Origin: Acheta domesticus
Taxonomy: Eukaryota; Arthropoda; Insecta; Orthoptera; Gryllidae
Direction: 5' to 3'
Length of the DNA: 64,000 bases
Assembly (NCBI GenBank): GCA_031308135.1
Contig: JAHLJT010009419.1
Location: 179,956,739-180,020,738, forward strand
Under the pieces are notes generated by a model. The model made no database searches. It was not told the DNA's origin and saw only the letters and a list, made by a program, of their open reading frames with translations. Below, piece by piece: positions 54,868-64,000 of this stretch. A program made the position numbers and the translations under genes. The stretch's first letter is position 1. Each line of letters opens with the position of its first letter.

Positions 54868-57800
54868 TGTTTATATTTACGAAGGGCTTATCCCAGGAAT
54901 AATATGTGACACACTCCGTCCAGAATCGAGTTATTGACATTAGCGGGAGGCTTTTGGTAGCTGATGTAGTTTATCTTGTTGCTGCCTCAAGCCCTTCAAT
55001 TAAAAATTGGCAAATTAATATTGCAATGAAAACATTTTTACCCTATTGAGCTTTTACATGTATATTACGTAACGTATCACTCCACTTCATTTGCTTTCTT
55101 ATGTCTTCAAAAACAAAAGAAAATTATTTGAAGAAAAAATCTCCACTTTTCTGAAATATTTTATACCTACTGCACACGACAACACTTCCCAAAACCACTT
55201 TTACTTATTATATTGGCAATAATAACTGCGATAATAACAGTTAATTACACATAATAAAAATAACCAAACAATAATAGTAAATAACAGATGCCATAATTTT
55301 ACGAGCTAATAGCAACAAACATTAACATAAAACTAAACATATTTTTAAATTGAATTAATAACATAAAGAGCCTTTAGAGCGTTAGCGGGTGATTCTTTCG
55401 AATGTATATGGTGCGATTTTTAAAGAAGAACGTACCTAGAACCTACCTATAATATCAGTAGGTTGTTTCCCACATCGTGCTTTCCGAGGTTATTTTCCAA
55501 TTCACGAACAACATTTCTACCACATTTTTAAGCACTTTAGTTTTCATTCAGTAAGATCACATGCAGTCGGTGAGATTCGTATAGTCATCTACTGCAAAAG
55601 AACAAAAATATAGCATTTTGCATGATAAAACTTAATTTCATGTGCAATTATTCTAAAAATTACAGATCACATCAATGACGTAAATTTGTATTGATGAAAT
55701 TGTTTTGCAGTTTTAAAGCACAAAACTATTGCTTTGCTAATTGAATGATTCTCAGTATGGAAGTATAACATATACTGATTTAATAAAATAAAATTCCTTT
55801 TTGCAGAAATTAAAAATTTGATTTGCATGCGTGCTTCTTTTCTAAACCTTATGAAAACATAATCAGAACATTAAATGAATTTTACATCATGCAGAATTGT
55901 TCTTCGTGCCTTCTGTTCGTAGCACCTTATTAGCGATACACCTTACATGCGTATTTATTTCCACCTGGAAATAATGGGAACCTGAAGCGACTGGATGGCG
56001 GTCTATTAAACATTTGAATAACAAATGGTAAACGTTTCCGTTCATTGCCTTTAATCGAACACGTGTTCATTTTTTGAACTGATTTTTGCAAAAATATGTA
56101 GTACGAAGCGCTAAAACTTTGAAAATAATCAAAACTAAAAGATAATTTAATAAAAAATGCATTGGCCATTCACACGTCGTGTGTAGTAACTCATACCACT
56201 GAAATTAATATTATGAGGAAGAAAAAAGTACTGTGCATCCTTTTGCTCTTTTAAGAAGCGTAATGTAATCCCTGCTCATGATAAAAACCTTATTCAACAA
56301 ACATTTATATTACTAATTATATAATTATCCATTCCATATTTGTGACAAAATTGAGTTATTTCCTGTTGGGTGCAAACTATATACTTATTTTCGGCTTAGT
56401 AAATTCTACAAGAAAAAAGTTGTTTTCCAAAAGAAATGTCATATATTTATATTTTAGGTAGCTTTTCATTATTATGAATCTTATTAATTGCTTTGTATCG
56501 TTTTTTATGAATCGTCGCGTCGTATGTCGCGAGGACATCAAATATTTTGAGAGGCGCGTCGTGCATATAGTGTCAGAGTGGTATATTATCACTGTACATC
56601 ACGTTTTAAGAAGAATTTCAATATTGTTCGCTACCCATTGTTAAGTGGTTTGCATTAAAATGTAAATTGTATAAACACTTAAGAAGGCAAAAAATATGTA
56701 AGAATATTTTAGAGCTCTTTAAGTATCAACACCTAATACTTTGCGAACGTGAGTATATTTTTAGTATAATAAGCGATATTAATGTATTTATGAATGTGGT
56801 ATAGATATTTAGGTGTTATAAAAAATACGTTCGCAAAAATAATAAGATTATAAACACCTCTCGTATTTTAACTTACATACTAACAAACCTCGTAGGTCAA
56901 CGTTTCATTTTGACATCCCTTCACTTCCTGAATGAAATAAGAGAACAACTTTAAACTAAGTGTCCTGTTGAAAAAATAAACACGATTTATATTTTTGATT
57001 AATTTGCCCATTAGTTTATATGTTTAAATTAATTATGTACTAATTACTCCAAAAATGTGGTGAGAACGTTCATTTTTCGCCCGTTTCCTCTGGAGCATTA
57101 ACCAAAGCTGTGGGAATCCCCGCCCCATAAAACTTAACGTATATTTTTAATGACTCCTAAGTATTGTCTTTCAATCTAAGTGAAAAGAAGGTCTAGAATG
57201 ATCGTTTTATATTCTTGCGTCATAGTCATCATCTTGTAAATGACCTGACGGGTGCAGCCTCAAAAAACTTCCTCTGAGGAGCCTTACTCGAATGTTCTCT
57301 GACCTCTTAAGTGGCAGTTGCCAGGTCTTGAGCATGCATGTATGCATGTATGCTGATTGCCCGGCTCACTCCGACCCAGTCATCTCTGTTAGGAGCACTT
57401 TGCCGTTGGAAAAAAATTCCCAAAAGCTCCTTGGAAAATTTCTCTTCAGAGATTACCTCTGAAGTTTCCAGAATCCAACTCAGCCACCGACTGACATAAC
57501 AGTTCTAGAAAGGACGCCTGACCGCCGCCTCCTACTGATGAGAAAATTAAGTGTAAGTTCAATGTGTTTTGTTAAGTCATGCAAAGGTACTTTTAGTAAT
57601 GTCATGTAAAGGGAACGTTTACCATCACTCTACATAACTTTATTCTGGAACTAAGCTGAAATGTATTTCAAATTACAAACAGACGTAAAGAATACAAATA
57701 CAATTAAGAATAACGATTTTTAATGAATTAATTTACATTTACCCAAATAGAAATTATAAATTCCGGAGAAATGTTAAAATTGCAAGAGCACAAATTCGCC

Positions 57801-57876
57801 TAAATCGGTTGTCCAAACTCTCATTCGCTTCTTGGTTAACTCAAGATCTCGGGACTTACAACAATTTTTGTGAAAC
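54868..57876. other. Gene-free AT-rich stretch (allele of 39180-42192)
   Basis: No coding region recognised. It contains the interleaved inverted repeats at about 56728-56837. The last kilobase is almost identical to the left copy. Confidence 0.55.
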
Positions 57877-57890
57877 TATTACTTTTATGC

Positions 57891-58411
57891 AAGTGTGATG
57901 TTACATGGATCCCTTCTCATCGAGGAATAAAGGGAAATGAAGATGCTGACTCCTCAGCAAAGAATGCTTCTCAACTCCCTTTACCCAATAACTCCATCTT
58001 TGGTTCTCTTCAAGACTTTAAAAAACTTCTTCAATCATCAGCATTAAAAATATGGGATTCGAAATGGAAATCAACACATTCAAAATTACATCAAGTTAGA
58101 AATTCAGTACTAGATCCTCCTCTTCTTCTTTTGAACTTTAAAAGAAAACATCAGGTCATTTATCAAGGCTCCGAATTGGCCACTTCAATTTGAGTCACGG
58201 TTATTTATTTCAAAAGACGAATCCAGTTCCCTGTCCAAATTGTGGTCAAGCTATTTCTACATCCCACTTATTAGTGGAATGTCCTTTTACTACTAACCTC
58301 AGAAAAAAATTTAAAATTGATCCGGTTATCCATTCTCTATTGAATTCCACTCCAGAGTGTAAAAAGGTTATTAAATTCCTATGCGAATCAAAATTAGATA
58401 AATATATTTAA
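57891..58411 (+). pseudogene. LINE ORF2 C-terminal fragment (RNase H end and zinc site)
   Basis: The first frame reads through VTWIPSHRGIKGNEDAD, the last catalytic block of LINE RNase H (His and Asp present). Near 58150-58165 one base is gained or lost, and the family motif LSRLRIGHFNLSHGYLF continues in another frame, then CPNCGQ and HLLVECP, a CX2C..HX4C zinc-binding region, to the TAA at 58409-58411. Both the 5' truncation and the frame change make it a dead copy. Confidence 0.88.
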
Positions 58412-58575
58412 TAGTTCCTTTATTGCAACAAAAAAAACACATATCTGTAATATCGAATGAAATCAGAGTTTTATATTGTTCGCTAAATATCTGTTGTATA
58501 ATGTTTACTAAATTTCTCATTGTAATGTTTGTTTATGAAACTGTATTATTTTATTATGTAAAACTGTAAAGTAGT

Positions 58576-58608
58576 GATCGCTTATGACCAAGATGTTTCA
58601 CAGCGATC
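58576..58608 (+). ncRNA. 3'-terminal hairpin of the truncated LINE
   Basis: GATCGC (58576-58581) pairs with GCGATC (58603-58608) around a 21-base loop beginning TTATGACCA. Compared with AGTCGC/GCGACT in the other LINE, two base pairs differ with both partners changed. Confidence 0.8.
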
Positions 58609-58644
58609 TGAAATAAATTAAATTAAAAAAATATTACTTTTATG

Positions 58645-61149
58645 ACTGGAAAACTTATCACGCTCTTCAGCCTGAGTCGCGTTTCGCTGCTACAAGCTAA
58701 TTATTTTTCTCTGTTCTTTATTCATTGCACAATTACTTCCTACCAAGTGTAGTGTAATTCAATGGTTGAAACAGTTACCTCACATTGTAATGAGTAATCC
58801 CATGATTAATCTAGAGAGAACACTCTTAAATCTAAATAGCAATTTATTAATATCTGATATAAATTCAAAAACTTCTGAAAATGTGTTTGAGATACTTTGA
58901 TTACTATTTTGATTTTATTTTTTGATTGACCGTCCAACACTTTATTCTGTAAGAACATAATCTTAATGTTGAAGGTTAAGATTCTGTTAACTTGAATGTA
59001 AACCAAGTATGAATTCCTCCCACATTTTCATTGTAAAGATAAGACAAGGATTCGAGAACTGCTTCAACCCTTCCTCAGATGTCTTTCTTTATGTGTATTA
59101 AAATCTGTATATTGTGCTACTTCTTGATCTACTTATTTCAATGTGACAATTGAGTGTGTTATAATTCTATCATTTTAAACTCATACAATGTATTTCGTTA
59201 TTATTTTTAATAGTTTTTTTACTTGAGTGATATTTTTAAGTCTAAGAAAACTCTTATTTAACCAATGAAGACATTTGTCTGCGATACGAATTATAATTTT
59301 GAATGCGACACGAATTACTTTATGTAATTTAAAGTTATGTCAGTTTGATGTACATTTGATGAAAGAATTAATCCGTTTTGCTGAAAAGACTTCACCTTTC
59401 CTGCGAGTGCGCTGAGGTTAGGTGAAGGCTTGCTATTAATCGAAGGCTATGAGAGAAATGAGAAAATCTTTTTAGAATTTTTAATATATTACCAGATAGA
59501 TTAGCAGATTTTGCTGTGAAGGTTCCCTAGTAATTACAAATATGTCGATAAAATATACCCGTGCTTCGCAGCAAATATATACACAAGTCTGCTTTACTGT
59601 AAAATAATATAATACTTACTAACAACTTCCTAGTCATGTTTTGGTGCCTAGCTTTGGGTAAGATTTTGTTAGTATGCTCACATCATTATTGCTTAAATAA
59701 CGTCCTATGGCGTGCTAGTCGTCGAAATCAGCTCTTAAGATATTTACGCTGATACATGAAACTCATCGAAACGTAAATGAAAGTTATCGAAGCCGTTCAA
59801 GAAAAAATGAATTTTATTTTGAGATTATGATTCTAGATTTTATTTTTGGCCAAAGCAAGTGCTAATAGGTAGGCAGTGCATCCGGTAGCAATGATTCTAA
59901 ATCGATTTTGGATTTGGAAACCTCTGCTAGTTCTCATTCAACTCTGGAATTGCTTTTTCTCCTTGACAGTAGTCAAACCATAAGGGTTCTTTACAGAACG
60001 CAAAATAAGTTACTATTTGAATCCTATTTAATGAACGAAAAGAATTAATTTAGTTATATGTAATAAAAAATTGAAAACTATGTGTTCTGTGACAAATAGT
60101 GAGGCAACGATTTTATAATTACCTAAAATCGTTTGAACCTTGAGATATCAAGTTCGAGTCAAATTGTGATTTAAATACATCTTAAATTAAAAACAATAAC
60201 TATTTCAAATCAATATTTGAAAATTTAATTTACTAAAGAAAATTACATTGTCATTGTAAGTTTCCGCTTGCAGTGATTCGTTCAAAGCGTTTGAAACATT
60301 AATTTGGTGTTGTTTAGTCAATGTATATTGTACATTTTTTTAAATTTACATTTTCATTTGAAAATATTCATGATATTTTGAAAATCGTTGACATGATATC
60401 TTTTAAAATTCTAATTTTACGGCTCAGTTTGCAAGAAGAACAAAGTCTTTTAATTATCTAATACAGTAGGTCACACATAATTTAACATATGTAATTTTCG
60501 ATAACTAAAACGTTTTATTGAAAAACGGATCTTCCTTCTCCATAAGCGCTCTTTGCTCTGACTCAATAAGACATTTAACGAGCAATTTGCTATGGATTGT
60601 CAGGCAATTTTGAAATAGATATGTAATCTTGATATAAAGTATTCCCAAGGGTAAGATTCCATTCAATCTTGCCGGTTCGCAAGATGAAAGTAGTACATTC
60701 ATTTTCGAAAATATATTATTAACAGTTTAAGAGCAAGTGTTGTTCGCAGATCGATAGTCAAGCACATGGGTAGACATAAACCCTTCTCAGAAAAAGTTTT
60801 TAGTATCAGAGACCTCTCGAAATGACATATTTATATGACATATTTATTCACAAAAACTTCTTACCAAGTTATTCAAATTTGTACCGTCACCACCAAAGTT
60901 CTTTTTTAAAATTATTAGAAGCCTTCAATTACTTAGTTGCTTCACATTATCGTTAGCGATGATTCATTACCTAAGCCATTTTCTTTTGTTCTTTGATTTC
61001 AATAATTTCACCATCCTTCAGCAACGTAGAAATAAACGATCGATTACAATTAACAGGATCTTCATTAAAACATCATTAATTAAACACAATGAATAGTAAG
61101 TACAACAGTGTTTGAATGCAAATACTGATGCATGAAAACATAAATAGTT
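58645..61149. other. Gene-free AT-rich stretch
   Basis: To 59035 this is the allele of the sequence either side of the left-copy LINE. Beyond that it is unique in the window. No coding region, RNA gene or delimited element was seen. Confidence 0.55.
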
Positions 61150-61602
61150 CGCGCTCAATGCATCAACTGATGTCAATGCAGTGCCTCTGTCCGAGAAGTT
61201 CTAATTTCGAGTCCCGACGGTAGCAGGATTTTCGACTCTAGCTGCATCGCTAGATCGAATCTTGCTATCTGGAAGAAGATTCTAGCGACCGGCTGCTCTG
61301 ATTGGTAGTTTTCCGTGGTTTCTTCGATCAACAGCAGACGAATGTCGGAGCAGTACCCTAACAAAAGGACCGCGCGCGATCTTTCCTTCCTCTTCCTAGT
61401 CCTATCCTCACTCCTCATACACACACGCACACACACTACTACTCACGCCGGAAGACCGATCAGGGGATTAGAGCTTGTCCCGGCTGGGGCGGTGCCCCGC
61501 TGGTAGGAGATACCTGGTTAGGGAAAACCTCACTAGTCGACGGTAGGTCGGCGCCGGATCTCGCCATCCCGCAGGGGAAGATCACCGCCAACTCCTGATG
61601 AA
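61150..61602 (+). mobile_element. Long tRNA-like SINE
   Basis: Head with CAACTGATGTCAATGCAGTG and box B-like AATTTCGAGTCCCGACGG, then GGATTTTCGACTC, GCTAGATCGAATC, GACCGGCTGCTCTGATTGG, GTCGGAGCAGTACCCTAAC, a pyrimidine block, an (AC)n tract at about 61420-61435, CTTGTCCCGGCTGGGGCGG, GGGAAAACCTC, GGCGCCGGATCTCGCC and GGGGAAGATCACCGCCA. Same order as the copy at 33425. Confidence 0.85.
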
Positions 61603-61909
61603 AAAACATGAACTACACTTACAGGACTAATGTAGTTGTAATTGGACTATTGTAGAGTAATGTAGTTGACGCGCCCGACGACGTTACTATAGTAATTACT
61701 ATAGTATTCCTATATATAGGATTCAATCAATCAATCATTCATAAATAGTTCCCCACAAAGCAACCTTAACAATGGACCCAGCAGTCTCAAAGTACAATAT
61801 AATGACGAAGTCACAGTTGAGATGTGCGAGAAAATTCGTTAAAACACTCTTGTGTTTTAATAAAGAGTGTGTTAATTATAGCTGGTGGTCAGTTTCTCCG
61901 TCGCTCTCT
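61603..61909. other. Short gene-free stretch
   Basis: ACACTCTT (61844-61851) and AAGAGTGT (61863-61870) form a small inverted repeat. Nothing else is supported. Confidence 0.5.
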
Positions 61910-62170
61910 GATGTTTTTTGGTGGCTCGTGTGGAAAGTGGTCCGAGGCCGCGCGCGGGGCCTCGCGTGTGTGCGGAGCGGAGCGGAGCGCGCAGGCGCCG
62001 ACGCACGGGGGACACGTGGGCAGATCGCGTTGCGGGCCCCGCCGTCCCATGCCAGGCGCTCCTCCCGTCGCGACGCGGGCGGCGCCAGGGCCCTGCAACT
62101 CTCCATCAAAACCGGGGACAAAGCTCGTGGGGCCTACTGTAGGAAGCGCTAGCCGAATGCGGGCTCGCCA
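61910..62170. other. CpG island
   Basis: CpG-dense with GCGGAGCGGAGCGGAGCGCG. Overlapping open frames in several frames on both strands show this is composition, not coding. A promoter role is possible. Confidence 0.4.
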
Positions 62171-62399
62171 ACATCGGCATTAAAAGTTGTGGGATATACG
62201 AAACGTTTCTTCTAAATGTTCAATTATTCAAAATATATACATATAAAAAACTGCGCGAACATCGACGCTATCTTTTGTAACATAACGCGCCCGCTTGAAC
62301 GTAATGCGAACCTATGTAGCAGCTACACACGTTTGAAGTATCGTTGGCAGTAGTTCGTATTTTAGTTCCGATAAGAAGGTCCTGCTGGAGAGGGCGCCA

Positions 62400-62590
62400 C
62401 CGTAATGGTCTCCACCACGTTATATGGGAGTTGAAGGGCCCTGGGCGGCGCCCTGCGCTGTTGGGCCGAGGAGCGCGAAGAGGGACGGGCGTGTGTTTGC
62501 GCGCGGAGAGCGGCCGTTGGGGCCAGGCGCTCGCTGCCACAGGCGGCAGGCAGACGGTCCTCGCGCCTGCACGCCCTCTTGGTACGGTTC
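62400..62590. other. CpG-rich patch
   Basis: GC-rich segment immediately left of the CCATCA microsatellite. No exon signals accepted. Confidence 0.35.
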
Positions 62591-62599
62591 TTCCAATCA

Positions 62600-62875
62600 G
62601 CACCGCTACCGCTACCATCACCATCACCACCACTTCTGTAACCACCACCACCACCACCATCATCATCACTACCAACACCACCGTAACCACCACCACCGCC
62701 GGCATCACCACTATCATCATCACCACCATCACCACCATCACCACCATCACCACCATCAATACCATCTTAACCATCATCATCATTAGTATCACCACCATCA
62801 CTATCAACACCATCTTAACCATCACCATCACTAGTATCATCACCACCATCACCATCACCATCGTCACCACCACAC
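62600..62875 (+). repeat. (CCATCA)n/(CAC)n imperfect microsatellite
   Basis: About 275 bp of interleaved CCA, TCA and CATCAC units. It keeps all frames open: a His/Thr/Ile-rich reading on the plus strand and a Met/Val-rich 213-codon reading on the minus strand, neither a gene. Confidence 0.93.
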
Positions 62876-62879
62876 AGAA

Positions 62880-64000
62880 TAGACATACACAGAAAGGAAA
62901 GAGACCCACAATCCTTGTGTCGATATGATGCGCATGGCTGTCATATTGAAAGTGTGTAAACTGCTGTACGACCCCACATTTGTCGTGTGTTGAACGGTGG
63001 TTATATCTAATGTGTGTCTAACTAGCAAAAAGCATACATAACCCGAGGGGACATTTGCTTAGTAAAGGTAAATATTAGTATCGCTTATAGGCAAATATTA
63101 ATAAAAGATAAAGATAAAAAGGTAAAGAATTTCATTAAAAAAATTGGAGCCGTTTCTTAGAAAATATCGCTTTAGCCTTACTAAAAATGCGAAATGGAAG
63201 CTCTTTTTTTACAAAAAAAATGAGTTTTCGGAAACCTTTATTTAAAGTAATTTTATTTACTTTAACTCACAAATGCAATAGTGTTTACAAATCGACGGAA
63301 ATGTGCATATTAAAGGCCTGAGAGATATTTCAAACAAATTACATTTGTGTAATTTTTGGGGAAAAAAACAACAACATAATACGCCAAAATGAATTTTTTG
63401 TCATTATAAATATTTCAGTTAGCACTAACTATTGGAAAAGTTAGAAGAAAAATATCTGGAGTCGTTTTGAGAAAATGGCGTTTCAGCTGACACTTGTGAT
63501 TCCTTTACATAGTTTGAAGATAGTGCGCGCTGCGCGGTGGCTAACTGAAGATGAAAGCAGCCACCCTCTACTTTCCTTTCTGTGAAGTAACTATTCCGTG
63601 CTACCATCACCATCACGCACATCACCCCAACGCATTTATGTCGCAACTGGCTTATCAGTATAGCAAACAATAGGCGTATAAACGATAGACTTACTCCCAA
63701 GTTTGCAGTCTCCTATCAAATGCGATCGAAGCTGTGGAATTTTAAGAGAGAAGTAAAATAAAGGCGTCTCTTCCATGTCGTAGATTTATTCCAGAAAAAA
63801 ATTCATCAAGCCAAAAAGAAGCCTTCAGAAACCTCCTGAGCTTTATTATAGTCGCCTATTTCTTTCCCCGTGTGGTACATTCTTTCACTGGAATTTGGCG
63901 AAAGGAGCGTCAAGAAATTCGTGTGGCGTCGGAATACCATCTGTCTGGTCCGTCGATTCTGCCCCGATTAACAGTTCAAAGAAGTGGTGCATACGCGCCT
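62880..64000. other. Gene-free AT-rich stretch
   Basis: No supported feature to the window end. A small CCATCACCATCACGCACATCACC tract at about 63604 is the only simple repeat. Confidence 0.55.

Larger units (their letters stand above)
57890..58631 (+). mobile_element. 5'-truncated LINE with target duplication
   Basis: A 742-bp insertion between perfect 13-bp repeats TATTACTTTTATG at 57877-57889 and 58632-58644. The left copy has the empty site at about 42193-42205. The element starts inside the RNase H domain and keeps the C-terminal part, 3' untranslated region, terminal hairpin and an AAATAAATTAAATTAAAAAAA end. It is related to, but clearly different from, the LINE at 42391: here the WIPSHRGIKGNEDAD motif is intact. 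Confidence 0.92.
49038..59035 (+). repeat. Duplicated locus, right copy (probable haplotype 2)
   Basis: Colinear with 33421-48037. It lacks the 5.4-kb LINE and instead has a 742-bp LINE fragment about 200 bp upstream of the corresponding position. Its first kilobase carries many single-base deletions against the left copy, as expected of a poorly polished contig end. From 59036 it runs on into sequence that the left copy would reach beyond the gap. Confidence 0.93.

Noticed and set aside
62268..62909. 213-codon Met/Val-rich minus frame and Thr/Ile/His-rich plus frames
   Set aside because: Direct translation of the CCATCA microsatellite in different frames.
1..64000. CRISPR arrays, bacterial operons or a viral genome
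   Set aside because: Nothing of the kind is visible. Composition, introns, LINEs and SINEs are those of an animal nuclear genome.

Overview
This is an animal nuclear window, most probably from an arthropod (insect) with a large, repeat-rich genome. The support is AT-rich, intron-like DNA, several families of LINEs, SINEs and DNA-transposon derivatives with clear target-site duplications, a promoter that fits the arthropod TATA plus KCAKTY initiator pattern, and no compact gene array. I cannot name the species. Most open frames are random or lie in low-complexity GC-rich DNA. The only protein-coding material I can defend is two LINE retrotransposons and one short first exon that is present twice.

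Positions 1-33420 are non-coding. They hold CpG-rich patches, a GTGGCG-rich tandem array (about 4.9-5.8 kb), a degenerate tandem repeat (10.0-10.7 kb), a Penelope-type hammerhead-like motif (12.15 kb, minus), a 545-bp tandem duplication that starts inside a SINE (13.6-14.7 kb), a LINE 3' fragment (15.0-15.25 kb), a 232-bp tandem duplication (17.4-17.85 kb), a hAT-like MITE (22.65-22.9 kb), a pogo/Tigger-like element (24.57-25.44 kb), and two tRNA-derived SINE families scattered on both strands.

Positions 33421-48037 and 49038-59035 are the same locus twice, either side of a gap of exactly 1000 Ns. They are colinear apart from small indels and two retrotransposon insertions, and look like two haplotypes placed in series by the assembler. 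Each copy contains a SINE, a TATA/Inr promoter with a short first exon on the minus strand, a GC-rich minisatellite just upstream of that promoter, a second SINE, and a pair of interleaved inverted repeats. The left copy alone carries a full-length 5.4-kb LINE (ORF1 intact; ORF2 broken, with an intact RT core and a degenerate RNase H). The right copy alone carries a 0.74-kb truncated LINE of a related family. Each copy shows the empty site of the other insertion.

Positions 59036-64000 hold AT-rich DNA, one more SINE, two CpG-rich patches and a long CCATCA-type microsatellite.

The most informative signal is a short 3'-terminal hairpin shared by three different LINE copies and by one SINE, with compensatory base changes in the stem. 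It suggests a LINE reverse transcriptase that recognises a structured tail and a SINE that has borrowed this tail.
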